A stretch of 64,000 nt of DNA from the NCBI GenBank assembly GCA_015178975.1, contig WHVD01000022.1:744001-808000 (forward strand), in the 5' to 3' direction. The position numbers were made by a program, and so were the translations under genes. The notes below the pieces were generated by a model that ran no database searches, was not told the DNA's origin, and saw only the letters and a list, made by a program, of their open reading frames with translations. This DNA comes from Hysterangium stoloniferum (lineage: Eukaryota > Basidiomycota > Agaricomycetes > Hysterangiales > Hysterangiaceae). Positions 34,048 through 45,512 of this stretch are shown here, piece after piece. Positions within the stretch are counted from its first letter, which is position 1; each line of letters starts with the position of its first letter.

Positions 34048-36031
34048 TGTTATGTATTTTTAAGTTCTTTCTGATTTTTAAACAATTTTCCCTAACAAAT
34101 TGCGAAAACAAATATTCAAATGTAATTATATTGCGACGATTAAATTGTACAATATTTGTTTGATTTATCCTGAATTTATACAATTTATTTTGTATTTTTA
34201 TCTAATAAATTGAGCAAGTTATTGAATTTCTACTTTTTATTCTTTTTTGATTAATATGTCGGCGACTCAGCGCTTATTCACAACGCGTGAGTAATCATGT
34301 GACATTCACATGATATCTCAAACTCCGACGCCAACAAAACGCGATTTGAAATACTCGCGCATTATCAAGGCGAAATATATATATTTTTATATTATTATAA
34401 TAAAATATTATATTTATAACTAACTAAAAGTAAATATAATAATTATATAATAATATAAAACTGGCCTGGCGTTTATTACACAGTGCGCGGGAAAATCGTC
34501 ACAACGAGTGACAACCGTCACAACAGGTGACAGTTGTCACAAGGGCGCGCGACGGTCACAGAGGCACGCGACTGTCACAAAGGCGCGCGACGGTCACAGA
34601 GGCGTGCGATTGTCACAAAGGTGCGCGACGGTCACACAGGTGCGCGACTGTCACAACACGTGACAGTCACAAGACGCGAAGGGTGTCATGCACGCGCACA
34701 GGTGCGAGAGCATTATGTCATCATATATGCTACTGCAACAAAAACAGGAAACTCTCTGGAACATTAGTTAATAGGTACTAATATTAGATAGAATATTGTA
34801 GAATATTCTATAAAATTCTACAATGTTCCATTATGCCAAGAATATTCTATAGTGTCTTAGAAGTAGTTAGAACCTTCCACAATGCTCTAGAAAATTCTAG
34901 AAAATTCTAAATGACATCATTCCTTCCAGAATGACATCATTCAATCTTCTAGAATCTTCTAAATGTCTCAGACTAAAATGTATATAAGGAGCTCAGCTCC
35001 AGCCCTGAATATAACAACCAAAAAATCATATCATCACATCAATCCACCACATCTGTGTGTGTCACTGCAGCAAGCAGGCTACTCCACCCCTATCTGGGCA
35101 GTTGGACATCTCATTCCACCTCTATCTGAGCTGTTGGAAACCCTTGCCACCTCTATCAGAGTTGTTGGCCCAATCAGATCCCTTGTCACCTCAATCTGAG
35201 CTGTTGACTGATCTGCTGTTCCCCCTGTCACCTCAATCTGAGTTGTTGACTTTTGTTCCCCCTTGCCACTTCTTAATTGAATAGTTGGCTATCTTTTATA
35301 TATTATTTCCACTTCAGTTAGAGCTGTTGGTTATCAACTAATAATATATAAATAATCTTATACTATAGTCATCTCTTAATTGAGTATTTGATTAATAGTT
35401 TTCTCTACATTGTTATTTGTAGTTTAAGACTTCAGTCACCTCTAGTTGAGTAATTTGACTGTTTATTACATTGCAAATAATCCCGTTCCTTTGTTCATTT
35501 ATTGTGAATCAGTAAAGCATATTCACATAAACAAATACTGAGAATATCCTTGCAGAATCCTTAAGACTACATTAAGATCCTGATAAGTTAATATCACAGT
35601 AGACCTTGTAGGTTAGTGTAAATAAAGCATATATTAGCCAAATAGTGTTTTATTCTATATCTAATCTTTTGACCTGTTTATAAATATTTTTACTGTTTGA
35701 TAAATAGTGTAAAATATATATAAACTAGCTAGCATTGAAGTTAAATCTAGCTTCGGAATCAGTAAATTGTTATTCTTGTTTTAGTAGTTGTTATCACAGA
35801 AAAAGAACAAGCTTGCACAAGCAGCTCTCAAAACCTTCTTTGCGAAGTAGGGTGCATATATTCAAGTAAACTCTTGACTTCGAGGGTTCTAAGTCTATTT
35901 AGGCTGCCACTGATTAATATCAAATACTTAAATTATTTTACCTTGTAGTGAATTGAGTATTTGCACACTTTGATAGAGCATTGGACTCCTTTTTCCAGAA
36001 AATAATATTAAAATAAGGCTAATACATTACA
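34048..36031 (+). repeat. Long solo LTR (about 2 kb) inside Gypsy A RT
   Basis: TGTTATGTATTTTTAAG...AATACATTACA, 1984 bp, flanked by ATCGG (34043-34047) and ATCGA (36032-36036), a one-mismatch 5-bp duplication. Removing it and one flank rejoins EEHR to HVLLLVLERLRE in frame. It contains a TATA-like ATGTATATAAGGAG at about 34977 and a GC-rich minisatellite. A partial reversed relative lies at about 62930-63390, and the same ending AATACATTACA is seen reversed at 42133. No internal genes. Confidence 0.85.
34495..34690 (+). repeat. GC-rich minisatellite, about 21-bp unit
   Basis: About eight degenerate copies of GCGCGCGAC[G/T]GTCACA[A/G]AGG in an otherwise AT-rich LTR. Overlapping ORFs in two frames are a by-product of the repeat. 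Confidence 0.8.
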
Positions 36032-38102
36032 ATCGACATGTCCTATTACTGGTTCTAGAGCGTCTTCGCGAGTATAAGCTCTACCTTAAGCCAGAGAAAT
36101 GTGAGTTTGAAAAGACAAAGATTGAATACCTTGGTCTAGTCATCTCTGAAAACCAAGCGGAGATGGACCCAATCAAGGTGTCAGGTGTATGTGACTGGCC
36201 CACTCCTACCAGTCAGAAAGAGGTACAGGCATTCCTTGGTTTTGCCAACTTCTATAGGCGATTCATATCAGATTTCTCCCACCATGCGTGACCACTGTTT
36301 GATCTCACAAAAAAAGGAAACCAACTGGAGGTGGACCATGACAGAGGACAATGCCTTTCAAGGATCTGGTTACAAATGCACCAATTCTGACAATGCCTGA
36401 TGATTCAAAACCATTTAGAGTTGAAGCTGACTCATCAGACTATGCCACTGGAGCAGTCCTCTCACAACAGCTGGATGATGGAAAGTGGCATCCTGTTGCC
36501 TTTTACTCAAAAAGCCTGTCAGCTGTTGAACGCAATTATGAGATCCATGACAAAGAGATGCTGGCAGTGATTCGTGCCTTTGATGAGTGGAGACATTTCC
36601 TAGAGGGGGCACGGCACTCAGTGGAGGTATGGACTGATCACAAAAACCTCGAGTACTTCATGTCCTCAAAAAAGCTAAACCGAAGACAGGCCCGATGGTC
36701 GCTGTTCCTGGCACGTTTTGATTTCCAACTGCACCACCGACCAGGGTGCTCTATGGGTAAAACAGATGCACTCTCTCACCGGTCTGACCATGGTTCAGGT
36801 GAAGGAGACAACTCAAACATCACTCTACTTAAGCCAGAGTTCTTTGCAATTCGAGCCATGGAGGGCGTATCAATACATGGGTCAGAACGTGAATTCCTCA
36901 CTGCTATTTGCCAAGGAAATGAGAAGGGTGAACAGGAGGAAGTGGTGATCAAGGCAGTGAAGGAACTCCGGAAATATGGTGGCCAATCTATCAGATTAAT
37001 GGAATGGTCAGAGGAAGATGGATTGGTGTTGTATCGGGGTAAAATATATGTCCCAACCGACCCAGAACTGAGGCGTAGGATTGTGGAACAGCACCATGAC
37101 TCTTGGGTTGCTGGCCATGCAGGATGATGGAAGACTTTAGAGCTAGTAAGTCGCAACTTTTGGTGGCCAGGCATATCACAATATATCGGGCAATATGTCA
37201 AGACCTGTGACACATGTATATGCACCAAGTTCCAGCGTCGAATGCCAATTGGGGAATTACACCCAAACACCACACCAGCAGACCAATGGGATACAACCAG
37301 TGTTGACTTCATAGTTGACCTACCTGAATCTCAAGGGTATGATTCAGTTATGGTGATTGTAGATCTCATGACAAAGTGGGGACATTTCCTGCCCACACAC
37401 AAAACTGTTGACTCTGTGGGTGCAGCTTGGATCTTTTTTAAGGATGTGTGGAAGCATCATGGACTCCCACAGAGAATCATCTCAGATCGTGGATCACAGT
37501 TTGCAAGCCATTTCACTCGGGAATTATACCGGCTCCTTGGGATTCAACCAGCCTATTCCACAGCCTACCACCCTCAAACTGATGGACAAACTGAAAGAGT
37601 CAACCAAGAGCTTGAGACATATCTACGGATTTTTGTGAATCAGTGCCAATCAGACTGGGTTGACCTTCTCCCACTTGCAGAATTTCAATACAACAACCAT
37701 ATCCATGCATCTACACAACAGACACCATTCATGTTAGACTGTGGACGTCATCCACGAATGGGTTTTGAACCAAACCTTCGATCCAGCAAGGTGGAATCGG
37801 CAAACGATTTTCGAGATCGAATGGCTGAAACTCTTGAGGAGGCAAAAGCAGCATTGGCTAAAGCAAAGGACAAGATGACAAAGTACTACAACCGTTGGCG
37901 AACCCCAGCACCAAACTTCAAGGCAGGAGACCAAGTTTTCCTAGATGCCAGTGATATTCAAATGGCCCAACCCTCAAAGAAGCTTTCACACCTTCGGTTA
38001 GGGCCATTCAAGATACTTGAACAGGTCTCACCAATTGCCTATAGGTTGGAACTGCCCAAGTCAATGAATAGACTCCACCCAGTATTCAATGTGGTGAAAC
38101 TG

Positions 38103-38796
38103 TGTTACGACCGTGTCGCAACCCTATCAGTCCCAAGGTTATTGCCACTTATCAATGTTTTCAAGTCACCACTTTGGAAACCATCGGCCCCCGAAGCTGA
38201 CATATGTTTTCGCGATGATCAAACTCCGTTTACGCCCATGTCAAAATAACTCGTATTGTCTGGTTAAACTTTTGATACGTCCCTTTTATTATGTTGATCC
38301 ATTCAATCCTATGTTTCACATATGTCTATCTATATTTGTAGTCCTTGAACTATTTCCTTTTATCGTAATTCCGCTCTCGGTTATGTTCCTAGTCAAGCTT
38401 ATTGTTAATACCGTTTTCCGCCCTTCCCCCCATTAGTATTTTCTAGACACCTGTTACTTGTATATGAACCCACTGTAGTTGTAGTTACTAGGGAATCAGA
38501 ATATCAACTCAGAATACCCTCATACATCTGTAACAGTCTCATACTAAGAATCCCCTCATCCGCCTTCACGTGTGCTCACCCACTCCCGGCCCCGACCCCT
38601 TGGCCCGACACTCGACTTGTCCTTCGGTCCCGATCGGTATCTCACTGAAAGGAACTCTTTAGGATTAGTCTTTGCCCATCCGAAATCTAAGGACACCCTA
38701 CGGATATTTGCAAGGGTGCAGCACATAAGCTGAAGCCAAGTCCTTCCGATCGGTCCCTGTCGGCCACCGACATTAGTCAGTTTTCAGTTCTTAACA
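38103..38796 (+). repeat. Solo LTR, Gypsy C family, in Gypsy A pol
   Basis: TGTTACGACCGTG...CAGTTCTTAACA, 694 bp, with target duplication AACTG (38098-38102, 38797-38801). Excision joins NVVKL to TPKIEDP between integrase and chromodomain without frame loss. The U5 word is at 38723-38741. Confidence 0.95.
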
Positions 38797-39494
38797 AACT
38801 GACACCAAAAATTGAGGATCCAATCATCGGCCGCCATTCTCAACCACCACCAGATCCAATAGTAGTGGAAGGAGAGGTGGAGTATGAAGTTGAGAAGGTA
38901 TTGGATAGTAGATGGAGATATGGGCGAATTGAATACCTCATAAAATGGCAAGGCTTTGGCATGGAACATAATAGCTGGGAACCAGGATATATGGTATTCA
39001 CTCCCACTCTGACAGCAGACTTCCACACACGACATCCAGAGGCAGTAACAACTCAGGGCCCTATTCGAGGATCAAGACAACCTCCAAACACCATAGTACG
39101 AGTGACCCAGATTCCAGAGTTTTGTAAGGTCAAGCCTGGACTTTATTGGCAGCAACAGCATGTCAGGATGCCATATCTTAAAAGGGGGGGTGATGTCAGG
39201 GGACAATCTCAAGTTTTCTAAATTCATCCCTGACCTTCCTTAATATAGTCTCATAAGTCAGGATAAGAGTACTTTGTTTTTATCACATTTTCAAACTCAG
39301 CTGCACCTTTAGTTAGTCACTCACTAGCCGAGGATTCCTTAGACTTTTCTCTTTGGATTCCCTCTGCTAGGTAAGTAATAATGTACATTGTATGTATATA
39401 ATAGATAGGTATAAAACTTACTTTGGATTCCCTCTGCTAGTGCCCCAACTCAGCCATAGTGCGAGTCAGTGTGGTCTAGAGAGTCACCCTTACA

Positions 39495-39895
39495 GCGCTA
39501 CACTTATTGCCAAAGCTAATCATCATTCCAAGGAGAAGTCAAGTGAAACAGCCTTCTCACTAAGAAGTTGAATAGCCAAGGGAAACCTGGAGGTGGCAAA
39601 AATGGTGGCAAAAGTCGCAAACCAAAGCCAGACGATGAATGCCACTACTGTCAGGAAAAAGGACATTGGATTAGCAAGTGTCCTAAGCATGAGGAAGATG
39701 AGAAGAAGAAGAAGGATGGTGGAGGCACTGCTAACCTCACTGTGTCAAATCTTCGTGAGTTGGATCCTCACCAGGTAGGGCAGGTTTATGTGGTTGGAGC
39801 TACTTCCAGTGGGTCGGCAGAATTGATTCTAGATTGTGGTGCAACATCACATATGTTCTGCGACAGGAAGTATTTCAAGGCATATTGTTACAACC
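39495..39895 (+). pseudogene. Copia gag 3' part and protease start
   Basis: This continues the gag broken at 30934: LIAKANHHSKEKSSE, then (after a frameshift near 39568) a basic region, the zinc knuckle CHYCQEKGHWISKC (CX2CX4HX4C) and the protease motif ILDCGATSHMF with D-C-G. It is cut at 39895 by the 5' LTR of Gypsy B. The integrase and RT parts do not reappear in the window. Confidence 0.8.
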
Positions 39896-40702
39896 GGAAA
39901 TCCTGCCCGGACTCCGGGCACTAACTTATACGCACCCATGCCCTATATGCACCCATTATCAGTTCACTGGAATTCTCACCAGACTCCATACATCAGACTT
40001 GTCTATGTTCAACTTCATTACGTTGTGTTTCAGTCACCGGAAAGCCCACCAGACTTCATCTCTGTCTATATCTGACCTTGTCCCGCACGTCAGTCACTGG
40101 ACCCCACTCAGAAAACCCGTAACCCCTCTAACAGAGCCCCGTTCCCATTTTAGTCAAATGACCTGTCACAATTCAGACTTCGCTCCCGCTCCATTTCCCA
40201 TTATGGTTTATGATTTGTCATGATTCAGACTCTGCTCCGTTCCGTCCTGTTCCTAACACCAAATTTGGTGTTTACTATTCCTGTTTTATGTTTTTCTCAT
40301 TTCATTTCATCATTACTGGATTCAGTATGACATTCACTCCACGGTCTATTTAAACTGGCAGATGTTGTACATACAATCCAGTCAGAAAATCGGCTTAGAT
40401 TCCCCCCAGTAATCTAATACATTTTCCGCTCTAAACTCCTACTTGAATTACACTGCTCACACTAGTTGGAGCCCACAGGCTCTGGCGCATCTATCTCTCT
40501 CACCTATCTCAACTCACGACCCATGACCTCTGACCTACGACCCCTCGACCCACAGCCCCTGCCCGGACTCCCCAGGATTCCCATCCGCCCATCTGAAATT
40601 GGACAACACGATCTAGTGAGGGCACAGCCTATAAGTTGAAGCCAAGTCCTACTGGATATTCCACAGGTTTCTCCGGAGACCCACTGTGTATGTATCTTAA
40701 CA
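39896..40702 (+). repeat. 5' LTR of Gypsy B
   Basis: TGTTACAACCGG...TATCTTAACA, 807 bp. TATA-like CTATTTAAACTGG lies at about 40347. AGTCAGAAAAT at 40380-40390, about 30 bp further, is complementary to ATTTTCTGACT at 40705-40715 just past the LTR: a Tf1-like self-primer. The U5 word lies at 40629-40650. Reversed solo copies occur at 42549-43367 and 59524-60357. Confidence 0.88.
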
Positions 40703-40738
40703 GTATTTTCTGACTAAGACTTGCAGATTGTTTTCAAT

Positions 40739-42005
40739 ATGCCACCAAGAAGAAAAGCGAATGCACAGGCATCATTACCTGGACCGTTGACTCTTCATTC
40801 CCCATTAACTTTGTATACCAGCCAGACACTTGCGAACCAGTCGGAACCCATGGAAGAAGCCCGTATCAAAGAAGTCCTGGAAAACCAGGACGAATCCAAG
40901 CACAAGGACGAATCTGTGGCCCCTGACAAGGGCAAAGGTGTCGAAAATCCTCTGCCTATCAAACGACCACACTTGGGGGACCCTACTTCTGAATTTTTAG
41001 CAGGTACTATAGATAAATTTATGACGCACCTGCTCGAAGAATGAAAGAAAAAGGAACAAAAACCTCCACGGTCAATGCTCCGGAACCCTTCATGGGTTCC
41101 AACCCAAACAAGCTCTCTACTTTCCTCATTCAATGTCACTTCAATTTCTGCAATCAATCCACTGCATTCTCCAGGGACTCCCGAAAAGTCAACTACACAT
41201 TTTCATACTTGTCGGGATCTGCACTGAAATGGTTCGAACCGGCTTTTAGTGGAATTTCCGAGGAAGAGCCGCTTTGGCTTGAAGATTGGGATGCTTTTGT
41301 TGAGGAGCTTGAAACCAACTTTGGCCCGTATGACCTGACAGGAGAAGCCGAGAACAGTCTCACAAATCTTCATATGAAGGACACGCAGTGCATCACGGAC
41401 TACATCGTCCAATTCAATAATCTTGCAGCTCATTGTCAGTGGGGTGATCCCACTCTCCGCCACCAATTCTACACCAGTCTGCCATCCCACCTTAAAGATG
41501 AAGTCTTGAAAGGAGAAGATGGTAAGCCAAAAACCCTGTCCCGTATGCACCTCAAAGCTCAAAATGCGGATGCACACTATTGGGAATGTCACATGGAAGT
41601 TGCCCACGAGACCTCCGTGGACAAAGTGAACAAGTCCACGGCCAATAAAACCAACAACAACAATTCGTCAACCAGCAACCAAAACTCCACGCAATCTGAC
41701 AAGAAGAACAATAAAAGTCTTCTAACAACAACAACAACAACAAGGACAATAACAAGGGTCAACAGTCCGGCAAGCAAGCCGGAAAACCCAACCTTTCAGG
41801 CAAACTCAGACCCGATGGCAAATTGACCCCACAGGAAAGACAATGTCGTATGGACAATAACCTCTGTCTCGTGTGCAGGAAACCTGGTCATCGAGTCCCG
41901 GAATGTCTGCTGGCAAAAGCAAACTCTTCAAAGGGTCAAACAGCCAAGGCCTCCACGGAAACCCTGTCGAAGGACAAACTGGCTTCCAACTTGAAAAAAG
42001 AGTAA
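40739..42005 (+). pseudogene. Gypsy B gag
   Basis: Starts MPPRRKANAQ 36 nt after the LTR. A TGA and a frameshift near 41041 separate the N-terminal part from the capsid part (41041-41826). The latter contains SALKWFEPAF, WDAFVEELETNFGPYD and MKDTQCITDYIVQFNNLA, closely matching Gypsy C. A second shift near 41800-41830 precedes the zinc knuckle CLVCRKPGHRVPEC. The frame ends at 42005. Asn/Thr-rich linker at about 41640-41720. Confidence 0.85.
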
Positions 42006-42132
42006 GCAACCCCACAGACTCTGCATGGGTTGGGGGTTGCATTGCCTCTCCACGCATTCAAGAGTTTACCCATCTCAACGCATCTGCTCTTTCACATTCT
42101 GATTCATTTTTCATTAAACTTATGTCTAATAT

Positions 42133-44212
42133 TGTAATGTATTCAGGGGATTCTCTTAGATAGCTCAATATATGCTATAGTGTCACAGAGCTTCAACAAT
42201 AAAACAAGCAAAGGTCCAGTAATTTAAATACTGATAGATTAATGAGCTGCGCTATGAAGCTTAAACAACTCAAATCAATGCTTATTTTGATTATTGAAAG
42301 GTTCAATAGAACTGTGTATGACTCTTTTAGCAAATAAAAGAACTATTCCTTGAGAATAGGGGCTGAAAGCTGAATATATGCGCAGTAACTTGGCAGAGAC
42401 TTGATATAAGAGCTTCAGATTCTTGTATGCTTATTTGTAACTATTAATAGCTATTTAACAATGTGTTAAATAATTTATTAATAGAGAAAATAATATGTAT
42501 TGGATTATCTGAGTGCTTGTACTTGATTAATTCAATAAACTTAGGGCTTGTTAGGATACACACTCAGGCCGGGTTTCCGGAGAAACCCGCGGGATATCCG
42601 GTAGGACTTGGCTTCAGCTTATAGGCTGCGCCCTCGCTAGATCGTATTGTCCAATTTCAGACAGGCGGACGGGAATCCCGGGGAGTCCGGGCGGGGGTTC
42701 GTGGGTCGTGAGTCGTAGGTCGTGAGTCGAGAGTTGTGAATCGAGATAGTCGAGAGAGATAGATGCGCCGGAGCCCGTGGGCTCCGACTAGTGCGAGCGG
42801 TCTGATAAGAGTAGGGTTTTAGAGAGGAAAATGTATTAGATTACTGGGGGGAATCTAAGCTAATTTTCTGACTGGATTGTATGTACAACATCTGCCAGTT
42901 TATATAGACCGTGGAATGCATGACATACCGAATCCAGTAATAATGAGACGAAACGAGCAAAACATAGAACGGGAATAGTAAACACCAAATTGGTGTTAGG
43001 AACGGGATGGAACGGAGCGGAGTCCGAATCGTGACAAAGCATAACCCATAACGGGAAACGGAGCGGGAGCGGAGTCCTAAATCGTGACAGGTCATTTGAC
43101 TAAAACGGGAACGGGGCTCGATTAGAGCGGTGACGGGATTCTAAGCGGGTCCGGTGACTGATGCGTGGGACGAAGACGGACATAGACAGAGACGGGGTCC
43201 GGGGGAAGTCCGGTGACTGATATGTGTCTTAATGAGGTCGAACGTAACGAGTCTTGACGTAACGGAGTCCGGGCGGGAAATCCTATAAACAGACGATTGG
43301 TGCTTGTAGCGCGTGGGGGCGTACGAGTTAGTGCCTGGAGTCCGGCGGGATTTGCCCGGTCGTAACAGGGCTGGGCCTTGAGTAATCTAGTATTGGCAGG
43401 GATTTCAGTAAGGATACTTAGATACTTATTAAATTTATTATCTAATTAATAAGCCTAAAGGGTAGCTGTGAGGCTGGGAGAACTTAGATGATTAGCTAAG
43501 TTCAAGAGTTGCTGACAAAGATTCAAGATGCTGCAAGTGTAGGTGCTTGCAGTTAGTGTATCAGACTAAGGCTATTATTGTCCTTAGGATGATTAGATAA
43601 GCTTCTGAGCTGTGCAGTAAAATGTGTGAGAGATAAGATGATTTTATTGGAAATTTGGCCCTCCTTATATACATTTTGATAACTAAATGATTAGCTAATT
43701 ATTTAGTTTATGAGGTCACTAGTTAGATCATAATGACCTCATATTCTACTCATTATTTACCCTTTATTTATCACATGATTCCCCTCTCTGAGACAAGGGT
43801 TCTAACCTCTTGCTTGAACATGAAGGTTCAAGGCCGCGGCCCCAGGACGGAAGCAAACGATGAGTCGGCGGAATGACTCGGGTAGTCACATCTGTGACCT
43901 GTGTGACATCCCGACACTGGAGGCTTATCTAATAAGTCACATGACTTCAAAAATGCGCAAACAAGCTGCAGCAAGGTGCTGAAAAGCAATAACGTAGATA
44001 AAATATAAATAATTAGTTAAAAATTATAATTAATTAATTAAGTAATAATAGCATAATATGAGTCCATATATGCTATTATTTATGCGAAGTTAAAAGGAAT
44101 AAGGCCTATTTTTCACAATAAACATAATAAAAATACAATAAAAATTTGAGAAAATATTAAGTAATTCAAAGAAAATTAAGAGAACATTATGAGATGAGGC
44201 TGATACCTCACA
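42133..44212 (-). repeat. Inserted LTR-like DNA replacing part of Gypsy B pol
   Basis: Between the end of gag-protease homology (about 42130) and the RT (44213) lies AT-rich DNA. Its left end TGTAATGTATTCAG is the reverse of the terminus of the long LTR at 34048-36031. The right end reads CCTCACA. On the minus strand a GTATATAAGGAGGG TATA-like word lies near 43680-43660. No matching target duplication was found, and protease plus the start of RT are missing, so a deletion accompanied or followed insertion. A Gypsy B-type solo LTR sits inside. Confidence 0.5.
42549..43367 (-). repeat. Solo LTR, Gypsy B family, reversed
   Basis: TGTTAGGATAC...GTCGTAACA, 819 bp, with exact target duplication GGGCT (42544-42548, 43368-43372). 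The U5 word appears reversed at 42603-42624 (AGGACTTGGCTTCAGCTTAT). Confidence 0.93.
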
Positions 44213-44883
44213 AGACCCTCAAAGTCTCCTTTTGGAGCACCTGTTCTGTTTTTCAGAAAAAAGGATGGATCCCTTAGACTATGTGTTGATTTTAGAGGAC
44301 TCAATGCTGTCACCAAAAAGGATAAGTATCCACTCCCACTTATATCTGATCTGCTCGATGCTCTGCAGAATGCCCAGATTTACACCAAAATAGATCTCAA
44401 ACATGCCTATCATTTGGTCCAGATCGCCATGGGCGATGAATGGAAAACCACTTTTAGAACCCGCTATGGGGCCTTCGAGTGGTTGGTGATGCCCTTTGGA
44501 CTCACCAATGCTCCATCTGTTTTTCAGCATTTTATCAACGACATTTTCTCTGACATGCTCGATGTATGCGTTATTGTTTACTTGGACAACATCCTTATCT
44601 ACTCCGAGAATCCCGCAGAACACGACAAACAGGTCTGTGAAGTTCTCCGGAGACTCAGACAACATGGTTTATTCACAAATGGTTAAAAATGTACTTTTGA
44701 CAAGGACTCTGTGGAATACCTGGGTTTCATCATGGGACCTGATGGACTCCGCATGGATGAAACTAAAGTGCAAGTCATCAAAGATTGGCCTGAACCCTGA
44801 AAAGTTAAAGATATACAATCCTTCCTCGGCTTTGCCAATTTTTACAGATGGTTTATCCATGGATATTCCGACATCACGGTACC
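44213..44883 (+). pseudogene. Gypsy B reverse transcriptase fragment
   Basis: Reads [20 protein letters not shown] (one frame), [26 protein letters not shown], and [13 protein letters not shown] where YLDN replaces YLDD, then WPEP and QSFLGFANFYRWFI. Stops at 44684 (TAA) and 44798 (TGA against CGA in Gypsy C). Ends at 44883, where another LTR begins. Confidence 0.85.
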
Positions 44884-45357
44884 TGTGAGGAGTATGCTTT
44901 TACCACAGTTTCATTGTGGTAAAACACTCCTTTTATTTTAATTATATTTTACATATTCTATTCATATTTTTCTATCTTTCATATTCTTTGAATATTGCAT
45001 ATTTCATTAGTTCGAAGCATTGTGTATACTTGTGGGTGCACTCAGCACCAATTAGAACTCAGACACACTTTAACCCAAGCACCACCACTCGTAAGAAACA
45101 AACTAGGTCTACTATGAGCAGTGATCAGGGTAACGTGTCAGCTACCACTTAGGTAGCATTATCTGAACTACTGAACACTTCTGGCCTCGAACTATAACAG
45201 TCGAGGCCTCCACTCGAACCATTGCACTCGTTGACTCCTTCATCATCTCATGCTCTTTCTCTCACTTTCTCTTATATTGCACCGAATAGGTCAATATCCT
45301 TCCTTTCTACTCATTTCTTCGTATATAGAACAGTCAGAACTTCCGCCACTCTTCACA
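44884..45357 (+). repeat. LTR of a tRNA-primed element (family E)
   Basis: TGTGAGGAGTATG...CTCTTCACA, 474 bp, followed one base later by TGGTGATCCGGGCC (45359-45372), a typical TGG-start primer binding site. This element therefore uses a tRNA, unlike the self-priming Gypsy families. A reversed solo copy is at 48987-49459. Confidence 0.83.
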
Positions 45358-45512
45358 GTGGTGATCCGGGCCAGACCGCTCTTTCCCTACGAAGAAAATC
45401 TTTATATTCAAATACGAAATTCTAACTACACAGCTGTGAGGTGTCAACATTCACGACTTCGCAAAAGGCTGTCTAGAACTCCTCGCATGCTGAGTGTTGC
45501 GAATCTGGTCAA

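Larger units (their letters stand above)
32516..39221 (+). pseudogene. Gypsy A pol (protease-RT-RNase H-integrase-chromodomain)
   Basis: Protease: LVDCGATGLFID (about 32808) with DCGA in place of the usual D[ST]GA. Reverse transcriptase 33460-34047, with RYPLPLI, FFGLTNSPATFQ and the YLDD active site; it continues at 36037. RNase H from about 36400 (EADSSDYATGAVLS). Integrase: zinc region ending CDTCICTKFQ, then catalytic Asp in VDFIVDLP, Asp in ISDRGSQF and Glu in TDGQTERVNQELE (37242-37620). Chromodomain 38868-38990 (EYEVEKVLDSRW...WQGF..NSWEP), which in this group steers integration to chromatin. In-frame TGAs occur at 32791, 32875, 33421, 36289 and 37125; two LTRs interrupt it. Confidence 0.9.
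30935..39494 (+). mobile_element. Ty3/Gypsy retrotransposon A (chromovirus type), complete but mutated
   Basis: LTRs of 302 and 301 bp (30935-31236 and 39194-39494; TGTCAGGGG...CCTTACA) and the exact target duplication GCGCT (30930-30934, 39495-39499) define the element. Order: gag, protease, reverse transcriptase, RNase H, integrase, chromodomain, then a GGGGGGG-rich polypurine tract. Just after the 5' LTR, AGAAAAGTCT (31239-31248) is complementary to AGACTTTTCT inside the LTR (31083-31092), indicating self-priming. Two later insertions (34048-36031, 38103-38796) and eight TGA stops disable it. Confidence 0.93.

Noticed and set aside
34527-34781. Two overlapping Arg/His-rich ORFs
   Set aside because: By-product of the 21-bp minisatellite in the long solo LTR.
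41552-41777. Leu/Cys-rich minus ORFs resembling membrane segments
   Set aside because: Antisense of the Asn/Thr-rich linker (AAC/ACA runs) in Gypsy B gag.
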